Shown here: piece after piece, positions 12,327 to 24,221 of the stretch | How positions within the stretch are numbered: position 1 is the first letter of the stretch | Layout: each line of letters begins with the position of its first letter | From: Pseudopithomyces maydicus | Taxonomy: Eukaryota; Ascomycota; Dothideomycetes; Pleosporales; Didymosphaeriaceae | Assembly: GCA_026873275.1 (NCBI GenBank) | Contig: JANTUC010000002.1 | Location: forward strand, 2,046,001 to 2,110,000 | DNA: 64,000 nt | Direction: 5' to 3' | Program-made: the position numbers and the translations under genes | Notes under the pieces: generated by a model | What the model saw: only the letters and a program-made list of their open reading frames with translations | Told to the model about the DNA's origin: nothing | Databases searched by the model: none

Positions 12327-14039
12327 CCTGCTGGCGCTCTCAAGGACAGGCCTCACTGCGCTGCAGATCAGGCTCGCAACGCACAAGCGCGGCAAGCAGC
12401 ACCTGACGGGCGGGGAATTGGACGTGAGAATTTCCGTGTCGGGTGCGAGCATCCAAGTGTGGAAGGGAGAGCTGAAGCGAGAGATGGAGCGAGAGATGGA
12501 GGGTTCGTGAGAGGGGTGGAAGGTGGCCAGTGGGCAGGGCTTGGGTGGAGGGCTTTGATCACTGTAGCAGTGGGTGGTGAGGTCGGCGATCTGAGCGTGG
12601 GTGATGCTGTGGTGAAGGCTGGGGCGGGTGAAATGGGTAGGGGTAGAGCTGCAGGTGTGTTCGGGTGCGAGATCGATCGACGACGGGCGTCCGCGTGCTG
12701 GGCCGTGTTTTGGAAGCAAGCCAGACGGCAAGGAAAGCGGTTTGAAGGTCGAGGTCGACTGGGGCCAAATGCAGTGGACTCTTTGAGATTAGGTGGTGGG
12801 CCGGTGGGAGCAGGGGGCGTGGGATTCAGTGTTGGCGGAGGAGGAGCAGGGAGGCTGAGACTCGGGGCAGCGATGATACAGAGGCCATTGTTGGCAGACC
12901 CTGGGAATGGTCCCTGTCATATCGTCTGCGTACGCGGCGGTGGGGGGAGGACGGAGACAGACGAAAGCGCCCTGGTGCCGGGTGGATGGGAGAAGGTGGA
13001 AACTGTCTAATAGTGTCGAGGCGGAGGCGGTGTCTTGGAAGAGCCGCGGACAGCGAGCAGCTGGTATGGCGGCAGCCCTGGAGGCAAGCTACCGTACAGA
13101 CTGCCGTGCCGGCCCTAGAGCACCCCTAGAGCCCACAAGTCGCAGGCAGGCCGGCGCAGTAGTCTAGCGTGCATGGCAGCAGCGCGCGGCGTATCAGTGC
13201 CGCCCAGCAGTGCGCTGCTGCAGCGTTCCAGCGTGTGTGCCAGCGTGCCAGCGTGCCAGCGTTCCCCAGCGCGCTGCTGCTGCTGCTGCTCTGCTGCTCT
13301 GCTGCTGCTGGCGGTCTGACTCGTGCCGCGCCCTGGCCGCCAGCATCCATCCCATCCACCGTAAGTACACCCATCCGTCCATCCACCGGCGAGCAGCCTA
13401 CTACAGTAGACTACCAACACTAGACTCCCTACGGTGCTTGCTGTCACATACGCAGCTAAGCAAGTACATGCCTACACCTGTGCAAGCAGGCGGCAGACAG
13501 GTAGCCAGTCCCGAGTGGCCACCAGCCAGTACCCGCCATCTGGCCATCCTCTCATCCCATCCTCCCTTCCTCCCATCCTCCCATCCTCCACCCTCGCCTC
13601 TGCCTGCCGTGCCCGCACCACAGCTGCGGTGCCTCTCGTGTCTTCCGCCATTCCTATGCCGCCGGTTTCAGCGCTGGCAAGCGCGGGAGAGCGCCCTGGC
13701 TGCCGACAAGCCGACACGCCCAGTCCGGCAACACTCCCGTTCACGCTACGCGAGCTGTGGAGGATCTCTTCTCACACGGCGGGTCGATCAGCACAAGCGC
13801 ATGCAGCTAAACCCTGGAGCCACGTTGGCTGTCACCCTTTTTTTTTCCTCTCGAGCCCTCGACCCTCGCCCAGTCGTCGTCGCACCTCGTCATGCACTCC
13901 CCTCGCTGCCAGCGCGCGCACGTGTCCCCACACCTGCCTGCCGAGGCCTTGCCAGCTCGAGCAGCCAGATCTCACCGCAGCTCTCACCGCAGCGAACATG
14001 CTGTCGAGTGTGGCCCGAGTGGCCCCCAGCCCCCAGCCC

Positions 14040-14103
14040 CTGAGCAGTGAGCAGTGAGCAGTGAGCAGTGAGCAGTGAGCAGTGCGCAGTGCGCAGTGCG
14101 CGG
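14040..14103 (+). repeat. 7-bp minisatellite TGAGCAG
   Basis: Six perfect TGAGCAG units from 14041 to 14082, followed by three degenerate units (TGCGCAG, TGCGCAG, TGCGCGG). It lies in the GC-rich upstream region of the C2H2 gene. Confidence 0.95.
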
Positions 14104-15030
14104 TGCGGTGAGCAATGAGCAGTGGCATTGCGCGCGCCCTCGCCCTGGCCCAGCGCTCGCACAAGAGGCATTATTCCTCTCGACCTTTCGACGCAGCGGA
14201 CAATTTGTCGTGCAGGGAACCACGCATGATCTTCCGGGAGACGACCCAAGCCTTGCCATGGTCAGAGCGAGGCGTGGGAGCGGAGCAGGGATACCGAGGC
14301 CTGGCCCGCATGAGCCGTCATTCTCTCAGCGCTCCAGGCGGACAAGCTTAAATTCCACGCCATGCAGTCTCACCTCCTTCAACCGCCTTTGCCTGGCCTT
14401 TCGCCAGCTGCTACCGCCGTCGTGGTCATGGTGGCCGTCGTGGCCATGGCGGCCGTCGCAGCCGTTGCGAAGCCGCACTGCCTGGCCCGCCCCCGACCTG
14501 GCTCTTGTGCCGTCCAAAACTCTGCTCAGCTGTCCGGGTCACGTTGCTGACCCGCCATCTGGGCATCGTCTTTACGTACACAACCACAATCCTCACGCCG
14601 GCTGCGTGGTTCTGGCAATCTCTCGAGTCACCAGGTAACGAAGCGTCGGCACCGCTGTGCTCATTACGGATAAAAAGGCCCCGGTCCATCATTCCCCATC
14701 GGGAATGGCACTGTCCCCCACGCGAGCTGTGATTTGCGCTCGGGCTGGATCTGCAGCCTCATCCTATGCATGGTCCCATGGGTCCCCCGTTGTAGCCGTT
14801 TTACCAGCCGCTGCTATACGAGGTCCTTCCAATATCGCCTTCGACAGCCTTCTACATCGCTTCTACGTTCGTCCCCTCTAGTGTGCGCCCGTCGTCACCA
14901 CTGCCATCATCCTAGCCCGCTCCTCCCTCGTTCCTTGCCAGATGCTTATGTACTACTCCACCAAAAGCCACCAAATTACTCTTCTGACCCATCTGACCCA
15001 GCTCTGCATACCTGTTCGCTTCACTCCCCT

Positions 15031-15097
15031 GGTAGTTCCTAGTAGTTCCTAGCAGTTCCTAGCAGTTCCTAGCAGTTCCTAGCAGTTCCTAGCAGTC
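15031..15097 (+). repeat. 10-bp tandem repeat AGCAGTTCCT
   Basis: Six full decamers (15031-15090) and a partial seventh. The first two units are GGTAGTTCCT and AGTAGTTCCT, the rest AGCAGTTCCT. Non-coding as far as I can see. Confidence 0.95.
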
Positions 15098-16446
15098 CAA
15101 GAGTGTTTGATTTTCCAGCCTAGCCACCACTGACTCGTTCCGTGTGTGTGTAGACCTGTCTTCACCGACGTATCTGTATCCAAGCAGCCGCCGAAAGCGC
15201 CTTATCAACAGCTTCGACATCCCAAGTCTGGAGACCAAATGCGATTCCGTGAGTCAGTTGTCGTCGTTGTCAAACTAGCACTGCTATGACTACCGCGCAG
15301 TCCTCTGTAAGTACAAGTTGTGTACTCTTGACCTCTGCCCCGCAACATCCCCAAATGTGCAAGTCATGGTCACTAGCACCGTCGAATAAATACTAGCTAT
15401 ACAGATATCATTGTGTATGTATGTAAGCAGTAACTTGGTACGCAAAAGCAGGCCCTTCTCCCATCCCACTTCTATGAATCCCATTTCTTCCTGCGATTAT
15501 AGACATGAATCATCCGTGTCTATGACAGGGGCCAGAGCATGACGAGAAAATTTTCGCCCAAAATGAACAAGGTCAGCCAGAACGGGATTTGATACAAAAT
15601 TTGGACACTAAAAGAGAGGGGACTACATACAACCTTCGCCGATCCAGCTCTGATCCATGTACAACCGTTCTTAGCTGTTTTCCCGAGAGCTCAGATGCCA
15701 CGACCAGGATCGGAGAACGGCTGACGTCGATCCATCTTGCATCCTGTTTGGCCAACGCATCACAGCTCTCAGGCTGACCACTTCCTCGGGCTAACAAATT
15801 TCATCCATAACCCACGATGCACCCACCGATGTCGCCATCACATACTGAAAACATCTTGGCCACACCTCACGCACCCATCTATATGTTCCACTGATACTGT
15901 TCTTGCCACATCACGGCCGTGCTTACTAGCCGCCCGGCGTTCATTCGCTTCATACCTAGACCCTGATGGCCCGAATCAGCTCATATTCCATGAAACATGG
16001 GCGGCTCGTCATTATAACCGCATTCGGCTGCAGGCACACTTGCATCAGCCCCATGCTCATTTCATCCATCTCTTGCGTACGCTTCAGCTGCGTACACGGG
16101 GCAAGAGTCTACTTCCAACAGACGCAGTAGAAGGCGCGACAGTTAAAGTCCAGTCTTGTGAAACGCAGTGCGGCACAAAATCCGCTCAGGCACATCGACG
16201 GTTTGTACAGTACCGAGGATGCCATGGATCCTTCGCTAGCGTACAGGCGAACATGTGCCCAGTCCTTCCAGCCTCCGAAAACGGGTCAACGGCCAGGTCG
16301 TTCCCCTCGAACCGAGCAGCCGTTGCGCTTTGCCATCCCTCACGTCCCACTCCCTCTTCCCCTCGTCGACCAAGTTGCCTACATTCCGCCATCCTGTATG
16401 GCATATCGAATATATCATTTGGCAGCGGCACCAAATATCCGTGCCA

Positions 16447-16496
16447 TGGTTACCAAAAGGTTACCAAAAAGGTTGCGAGAAAGGTTACAAAAAAGG
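16447..16496 (+). repeat. Degenerate 12-bp tandem repeat GGTTACCAAAAA
   Basis: Four imperfect copies: GGTTACCAAAA, GGTTACCAAAAA, GGTTGCGAGAAA, GGTTACAAAAAA. No gene assigned. Confidence 0.8.
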
Positions 16497-19400
16497 ATGT
16501 ACTTCCGCCTCGCCTCGTAGCGATCCTTTGGATGCGAGCTGCACTTGTCTGGTAGCGAGCCATCCTGCTCCAACAAAGCGTGATCGGACTCCCAGGATCA
16601 TGGACCTTGCTGCTCGATCATTCGTTGGAGATTGCAAACACCAATCTCATTGCTGGCCCGCAGGGGACTATTGCAGAAATTGCCTAAAATCATACGACTC
16701 CTGCAGGCTTTCCGATTCTCACGCTCTATTCCACCACTCAGAGCCATGACGGACTTTCAACCCCAGCTTCCAAGTCAATCATTGGAATAAGATCTGCAAA
16801 TGCCCTCCCCAGGATCACCTGCACGTGCGATGTAAATGCAGGTCGTCGTCACGCTGTATTGATTTCCAGGTTGCTCAACGCTTTTCCCTTTTCACCGTTT
16901 GTTGCATGTATACCTGGTTCCATAATTTAGAAGCCATGATGCTGACAAGCATCTGCCTTTGAAAGAGCTGTGAGATCGTCGATTCAAGGGCACATGCGCA
17001 GTGTAGAAAAACGCACCCCTCTTTGCGAACACCTCGCTATCCCTTGTCCCTGCCCATGTATGATCTTCAGCTGGCCCATGGTTCTGTCTCCCCGTCGATG
17101 ACGGAGATAATACCGACCGGATGGAAATTGATAGCTGAGCCCCGACCACGGCAAATCAGTGGCATATACAACACTCGAAATATAACGGAATCAGCAGCCG
17201 CTATGCCATTGAAACCCGGGGAGCCTTTGCAAGCCCAACGTGCTACCTGGATGCTGCCCACTGCCTCGATTTGCGGTCATCAGCAATGTAACCGTTGGCG
17301 CTCAGCGGCAAGTAGGCTACGTAGTTCGATCTACAAAAATCGGGAATGCCCTATAGATCGAACCTTGGATTCTGTGCACCGTACGTGGAATGGTATTTGA
17401 CCCGATGATATCATAATGGGTGGGTCTGATGGAAGTCCCTGATTTTCGAGCAAACCATGCGGTTGTCTCACATGAGGGACCGTGAGCATCAGCCGACCAT
17501 GAAGATTGTTGTGCCAATCACCTGTTGTGACTTTGATCCATCAATGCAAGGGCCGCTATATGCTAAAGAGCTAATACGGTAACCCGTGGCTCTGGGCGGC
17601 AATGGCACATATCAGGTACCCTCAGTGCGTTATTCTACTATATTCTATATTTGAAGATGCCGCCTGCAAGTCTCGATCGCAGAAGCACGATGTGCATTGC
17701 ACTGGGTGAGCCCAGCCGTTTCCAGAGTTCGAAATAATCCTTGCTGGTTTATAATATTGCCTCACCACCTTTGACTCTGAACCGATGCAGCTACAGCCTT
17801 AGATCGGCGATAAAGCAATTACCCGATATTCCGCCCACGCGAGCAGCCCCGACTAGTATAATCCGCTATCAATGGTCTACGCAGGAGACCCCGGACTGGG
17901 TGCTGCCAGTTATGTTTCTACGCCTGTAAGTCGCGTGTGACGTCGGCCGTGAGATCTCCTCAAAACCCATACAGGTCTACTCATGCGCACGTCTGTGCTA
18001 CTTAATTTGAACGTTAAGATAGTGGGGTCGTATCCCTACTGTTAGACGCACCGTGAGCAAAGCGTCCGTTTTGGCCCAACGGCAATTGTTGGTTATTCCA
18101 GGATTCGACCAACTACGCAAGCACGTCATCATATCAAGCGCCTGGCAAGGCTGACCCATGTATAGCTGTCACCCAGTGTGTGTGCGATGGGCATCTATTC
18201 ACGATCTCGACGAGTACTGGATATTAATGTTACATACCTAGCGTATATCTTCAATGTGAGGGATACACCTCGCTAAAAAAATATTTAAGCGACGTGTATG
18301 AGCTCAATTGGTTTTATGTCTTGAACTGGGATGCTGTCAGGGTACTGGTTCAAAGTTTGACTCACGCCGTCCTGATTCGAGCCTTTGCTGAATACCAATA
18401 TTCAGGCAATTAAATCGTCCAAAGCACGTTCACATCTAGGTTAGGTATAGCAGAAGCCCGGCATAGATATTGCGATCATACCACTTACGGCAAGTACTGA
18501 GGGCGACCATTTATTAGTTATACGTACATGGAAATTGTATCTGAGAACACAAAGCACAGCTCTGAATTTACATCAAATACATCTTCAAAGTCTTATTTCT
18601 ATAGCTGTACCGTTGTAACCTTACTATCTACAAGGCAGTGGAGGATGTGCCGCACAATTTGTGAAAGTACGCCATACAGCCAGCCTATCCTAGAGTGACT
18701 AAAAGATTATATCAGGCAGTAAATATAATTCATAGATTCCAGATTTACGAGTAGGATACGATCAAAGTTATTAAGAGAGATATTGCAACGTGTATGTGTC
18801 GGGAGCGTTTATATGCAACTTGCACGGCACGGCTGCTTCTACAAGTATAAGATCTTATTTTGGCGTTGATTCGAACGAATGGCAGAGTAAATGATATTGG
18901 TTATGAGGTCATGAAGTAATTTTGTAAACGAATCAGCGACTTAAGAGTAAATAATAAATTATTGGGGTTTGGTCAATCTACGTGGTGGAAGGATTAAAGC
19001 ATATAACTCTTTTGGCAAGGATTGAGGCATTACTGCACCATTTAATTAGCGCCTCCTACAGTGTCGAGAGATAACACGTACATACATACACAAATTCGGT
19101 AAGACATGAGATTTCATAGGTAGCAGTTCCTACTGTCAACCGAGGTAGCCATAGGATATGCAAGATTGTGGTTGCACCGCAGATAACTTTTAGACTTGAA
19201 GAGATGTTTATCATCATCTACACGACACCCCACAATTGCCTGATGGTAGTTATGCACTATGTTTTCTTGCGCCAACTCACCATACGTTGGGCAGGGGCAG
19301 GTCGTCCTTCTGCTGCACCGGACTATCCTACCAGCCTCCAACACTATCTACGCACCCCCCAGACTCCAGGCGCCCCTCTCAGCTACCGCAGACCGTAATT

Positions 19401-19675
19401 TAGAAAGTTGGAGTCTGCGCCGCATTTTACTTCTAAGAAAAGTGAGATAAAGCGTCTAGTTGCATTATTTTACGGGTTTCGGATGCAGACTAACTCCTGG
19501 AGGCGTTGAAGGTGCATTGTTATAAGGTGCGAAGGTGACACAATGGGAAGACACTCCACATCCATTTCTTTCCCACTACATACAAATCTTGGCTGGAAAA
19601 TTCTAGTTGTGGTTCCTTAGCTTGTATAATGGCAATTGAGGACGCGCTTCGAAATCTTCCGGCACTGCAAAGACG

Positions 19676-19693
19676 TAGGGCCCTAGGGCCCTA
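19676..19693. repeat. 18-bp perfect palindrome TAGGGCCCTAGGGCCCTA
   Basis: The sequence equals its reverse complement over 18 bases. It is followed by a further AAGGCCCTGC half-site. Function unknown; it stands out in an AT-rich context. Confidence 0.85.
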
Positions 19694-20229
19694 GAAGGCC
19701 CTGCACTCAGATCACAACCAGTCGTCACACCTGTCTTCCTTGATCCTCCGGATCAGAAAAAATTGGATATGGGCTGTTGTGCTCATACGCAACGGTGTGT
19801 GTAGCGGTGTAAATAAGTCTTGAAAATGAAACATTCATCTCGGCTGACTTTGTGTTACAACATTCAGTGTTACCATACGTCTTTATGCTATCATCTGTCT
19901 TGGTAGAAAGACAAACATAGTAGATTGTGGGTCAGATTTGAATACGATGTTATGGAAGTGAGTTAACAGCTCAAATGCTTCGTGGTAGCTGCAGTGGGAG
20001 TGTATGGCGGATTCCTTTACATCTCTTTTCAGGTCCTTCTCCTACCCAGCCTGTACGTTCACCAATGTAATGTACAACTCAAAAACCTTGCCGTTATCCT
20101 TATTTTTAAGTCGGCTACATCAAAAAATACTCCCACCTGCATCGTTTTCACATACTTATTCTATTCATGGGCTTCTGAATTTCCATCTTTTTTTATCTTT
20201 TGGGTGTTGTCTTAGTACACCTTGACTAT

Positions 20230-21213
20230 TTGGTCGTTTCTGACACGGTAACAGAATGTGAACAACAACTACATTCTTTATGATGTTACCATAATTCTTT
20301 GGAAATCTGCCATTCTTATCGAGTGGACACATTTGTTTGTGCCGCTTGGTATCCACAACGGATTTTGGTTGACCTGCCACTTTACTGCGTGGATCAACGT
20401 AACATTCTACATCGCATGTACTGTTGTCGAAAACTTGAGTTGTACACCACGCGAAAAGATTTGGAACAAGTTGATTGATGGGCACTGCTTTAACAGTCCT
20501 GCGCCTATCATGTCATCCGGGATCCTGAATGTAGTGTCCGATCTCGTTATCTTTGCGTTACCGCAGAAGATGATATGTAGCCTGACAATATCTACAAGAA
20601 AAAGAGTTGGATTTGCTTACTGTTTGCTACTGGAGTTCTGTAAGTGGTCTTGTCATGATTCTTAATTGTGTTAAAACTAAGCTGACGACAGTGGTTGCGC
20701 GTGCGGCGCAATCAACTGGTCTCTACAACAAAAGCCCTTGGGGCTGATGGCATAACTTTCAACGTCGGACCTATTGGAGTATGAGTCTTGGAGAAATTAC
20801 ATCGGGGTTTCTGGTGTTCTATATTCCCTCCGCTCCCAAGACTTTCAAGAACTCTATTATTGTTTGCATGTTTTCCGGTCTTTCGAATCGGCTTAGTGGT
20901 AACTCAGCACCTGGTAAATCAGAAAATTCGAGGCGAGGACTACCGTATTGGTACCACCCCAGTCAACGCTCTGGATTCAGCGAGATCCATGCTGGAATCA
21001 GGTCTGTGACACGGCCGTCGATAGCAATAGCATATGATGATTGGGCAGGACACAGCCAACCGCACCATTAGCTGGATTGTCTTATACCTGCAAAGTAATG
21101 GGATCGTGCTTGAGAAGTTCAGCTTTGTCGTTTCAACCATAATGGACCAAGGTGGGAAAAAGAAGAGAGCGGTGTCTACTGGAAGTGGACAATTCTTCAG
21201 TGAGCCAGACTAA
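20230..21213 (+). pseudogene. Decayed fungal 7TM (PF20684-type, rhodopsin-like) membrane protein
   Basis: Remnant of the fungal integral-membrane family seen intact at 31975-33640. Recognisable blocks in order: SAILIEWTHLFVPLG, then FTAWINVTFYIACTVVENL, the conserved CTPREKIWNKLIDGHC, NVVSDLVIFALPQKM (the 'N-x-x-SD-x-x-I-x-x-LP' helix), and after a probable intron starting at the GTAAGT at 20640, ALGADGITFNVGPIGV and LGEITSGFLVFYIPSAPK. The frame changes at about 20612 (GF then LLFATGVL in another frame) and again at 20780, where a Trp codon expected before SLGE appears to have lost a base and a TGA appears in the first frame. The N-terminal helices are not recognisable. No continuous reading frame can be built even with introns, so I call a pseudogene. 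Confidence 0.75.
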
Positions 21214-21362
21214 TGAGAAGAGCATTCAAACAGAGGCGGGCAACATGGGTGAACTCACCATCACATCTCATTCTCATTTTTTATATGTCGATGAAAATAA
21301 TTAGTAATATTGTTCCGTGTAAAACTATATGTATGGATATCTGTCCGTCTGACCTGAAGGTA

Positions 21363-23099
21363 TCAATTCTCCTCTAGTGTCAGATTGATAGCTGGCGCAG
21401 GCCCTGGGAAGTAAAAACTTGCATCGACACTCGTTCGACACCATTTTTCTTCAGTCTGCACGGTTCCAGTATTCCAGTATTCCGCAATAATCTCATCAGC
21501 ACATTGTGATACCGGGTCTCGGTGCGCATATGCATGGCCAGGAACATCTACAACGAGCATGCCGGATCCTGGGAAGAAACGAGACATTTTCCTTGCAGAG
21601 CCGATCGGGGTTACGGGGTCACCGGAACTACTCACGAACAAGATTGGTGCGCTCGTGTTTACTGTTTCGAAACCGGGGAAGATCTGACTAGTCGGTGGGA
21701 TTAATTTGATAAGCCCTATGAGACTACTTTTGTTTATCATTGGAGGAAACTAGGACTTATTAAGCCCACTTACCCATTACCAACAGCGAAGTTTTCAGCA
21801 AAGTGCGGTACTTTGGTGTATAGGTTGTCTGCTGCCGTCTTCCACTCTTCATAATCATGCCATTTGTATCTTCCAGCAATATCGGCTGCCGTGATAAGAC
21901 GTAGCTCATCTCTAGAATCCGAGTCGCCTGATTCGTTGGTAGTGGTTTCGCTGGCAAAAAACGTAGATGTCTCTTTCGACAGTATTGATGACGCGTACAG
22001 GTCAATTTCTGGGAACCGACTTTGGCCATACAAAGACCACTGGACTGTACGAAAAAAGTCATCTACACCAAAGGGTCGACCGTATACCTCAACTGTTTGC
22101 TTCTCCAATGTACTGACGACCTTTTCGAAGCGCTTATTGACCGTGTCAATGCTTTCAGCACCCTGCGAAAGCGCGCAATGTTCCCCCTGCTTCGAAGCAT
22201 ATATTAATCCAAAGCGATATTGCGTGTGAGAGATCGTCGAACTGATCAGATGTCCATCATTCGTAATGACTGGGACCGTGGACATTGCCATTCAACAGAA
22301 CACGTCGGAGTCTCTCAGGATACATCGCAGCTAGTGTTTGGCCGATTATTGTCCCATATGATACCCCGAAGTAGTTGATCAACGCCATCTTTGGATCTTT
22401 ACCTCTCACAGCCGCTTGAAGTTCGGTGAAATGTATTAAGTCTTGCACCACTGCAGACGTTCCAATGTATCGTGCATTCGTATGCGCATTAACTTCGGAA
22501 CATGTTTCATAGAGATCCAGGTTGTAGTTCCATATTTCTGTTAAATTTCCAAGCTCACCGTTTGTTCGAGAATATGGAGGAGCTGTAATATTTGTCGGTA
22601 GTAGGCATACGAACTCGGGACCAGTTTCTCCAACGCCCCGAGGGTCAAAAGTGACAAAGTTGTAACCCCAACGTTTGGCCCACACTTCACCTGTCCAATT
22701 CGGACTTGCCCATTGTATACCTGTTTCTCCAGGACCACCTGGTTTCAAAGTCAATCAGAGCTTATTGGTTATATTGGCTTTTTCTTTCTTACCTGGGTTG
22801 AACAACATATCTTCAGCATCCTCACTAAGCAGATAGCGAGCAAAAGCAATATCTGTCGTGCCGAGATCTGGATTTTCATAATCCAGGGGCACCGTAAGTT
22901 TCGCGCATTGGCGATCAGGACCAATACAATCAACCCAATTGAGTTCTGGAGATGGTATAACATCGTCGAATGTGGCCCACCTTGTCGCCTTTTTGGGCAT
23001 ATTACGAGGCTTCCCTCTCCCAGGACCTGAGGGCATGGCTGAAACCTCAAAGCATGTCAGAAACAGACTGGCATATACCAGAAAGTCCATTCGAAGCAT
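21363..23099 (-). pseudogene. Secreted alpha/beta-hydrolase peptidase (tripeptidyl-aminopeptidase/S33 type), apparently broken
   Basis: Start at 23099 gives a signal peptide (MLRMDFLVYASLFLTCFEVSA). A 54-nt intron (22739-22792) joins FNP to GGPGETG, the oxyanion-hole motif. Next are FDPRGVGETG, the nucleophile elbow YFGVSYGT (GxSxG), then MYPERLRRVLLNG. Downstream are CALSQGAESIDTV, a probable intron near 21735-21761 (donor GGGTAAGT), and a TAP-type C-terminal domain with the catalytic Asp (SSSGDPVTP) and His (DVPGHAYAH), ending at 21363. Two breaks separate these: an in-frame TGA at 22259-22261, where family alignment expects Trp (HYE-stop-WTSDQFDD), and a +1 shift at a G5 run about 60 nt later (near 22187-22191, FEAG then EHCALS). 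All three catalytic residues survive, so decay is recent or partly an assembly artefact. Confidence 0.7.
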
Positions 23100-24221
23100 G
23101 ATGCTCGAACGATACGGGAAATATATATTCAAGGTGTAGAAGAATGGAAGTGTTTGATGATTGTATCGCAAAAGGTTGATCATGGTTCAATATTAAATAG
23201 TACATTTTTAAGGTTACCATTGCACGTGCACCTAGAGGGTGGCTGTGGAATATCTTGTCATCGGGCGTAGAGGCGATTCTAAGGCCACGGCTGCGGAAAA
23301 CAGAACCCCGTTACGCCTGGCCAGATTGAGACCCTCAGGGATCTAACTTGAACATACAATCAATATAGAAACAACGTTTATTTGTGGTGTTGTGTGCGGT
23401 AAAATAGCACCATGAATTGGCTTGAGCAAGTGGTAGTTTAGTGCCTCCATTAATATCGTAATTGAACTAGTCGGACCACGAATACCTATCCTGCTTAATT
23501 TTACATCACGCCAACTATTGGGGCTGACTTTCACTTGTAGGTGCGGCTGATGCGCAGCACTGGAAGCCTAGTTTGACCTTACCGGATGTGCATGTTAGAC
23601 CCACCTAGGCGTATGTACCAAGAGCTGCAAAATTGTTTTCGCTTAGCTGACTGTAGCCTGTCGTAATTTGGCATGTTTGAAAGTTTCTTGGACGCTACAA
23701 GAATAGAAAACGCTGAGTGGTACGATGTCTCTCGTCACGCACATGCATTGGGCCACATAGACTAGATAGGGTCAGTTATGATGTACTTTGAGGAGGATCG
23801 TGGTACCCTAGGAAAAAATAATAAGTATTCTGTTTATAGCAGGCGTTATTCTCACCACCAAGTAGGTCCGGAAAACCAATATCAGTCTAGGGGCTGTTCC
23901 AAACAACGTTGTAAACCCCTCGTAATTACTATTCAAAGAGAGATAGACAAGACCTCATGGCTCTGGTCATACATCAGTTGATAGCAATGGTAATTTGCAA
24001 AACCGGAAATGCTGCTGCTCTGGAAGTTATCACCCTGCAGATTTATTGCAAAGTGATCCACAGGTAGCTTTTCTATACTACGTGACTGAATTAAACGCAT
24101 GTTCGGCGAAAATGAATAGTGAGTGGCTATAATATGGAGTCTATTCATGCCCTTTGAAAGCTTGGCGTCTTGTGTTAAAAATTTCGGGTAGACACCTAAT
24201 CTCTTGCGGCCGGTTTCTACC
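23100..24221. other. Intergenic, AT-rich, no gene seen
   Basis: Upstream of the broken peptidase and downstream of the epimerase gene. Short ORFs only; no repeat or RNA gene recognised. Confidence 0.5.

Larger units (their letters stand above)
11742..15500. promoter_or_regulatory. Long GC-rich upstream region of the C2H2 gene with simple repeats
   Basis: About 3.8 kb with no convincing gene. It carries a G16 run, CTG/CCAGCGTG clusters near 13200-13312, a 7-bp minisatellite, a 10-bp minisatellite and pyrimidine-rich CATCCTCCC stretches (13540-13600). ORFs in it overlap on both strands and have low-complexity composition. It could be an extended promoter/5' UTR of the C2H2 regulator or encode a non-coding transcript; sequence alone cannot tell. 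Confidence 0.45.
15501..20229. other. AT-richer gene-poor stretch, no gene supported
   Basis: About 4.7 kb with base composition falling from balanced to clearly AT-rich beyond 17.5 kb. ORFs are short; the longest (15737-16555 plus) starts at TTG and has no recognisable motif. No transposase, integrase, reverse transcriptase or terminal repeat was recognised. It marks the left edge of the island that holds the decayed genes at 20-23 kb. Confidence 0.5.

Noticed and set aside
12096..13010. 304-codon plus-strand ORF crossing the G16 run
   Set aside because: Includes poly-Gly from the G run, overlaps other open frames, and shows no recognisable domain.
15737..16555. 272-codon plus-strand ORF
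   Set aside because: Begins at TTG, contains the 12-bp repeat as VTKKVARK, and has no similarity I recognise.
22255..22265. Repeat-induced point mutation as cause of the peptidase nonsense codon
   Set aside because: The inferred change is C followed by C on the plus strand, not the CpA context favoured by RIP.
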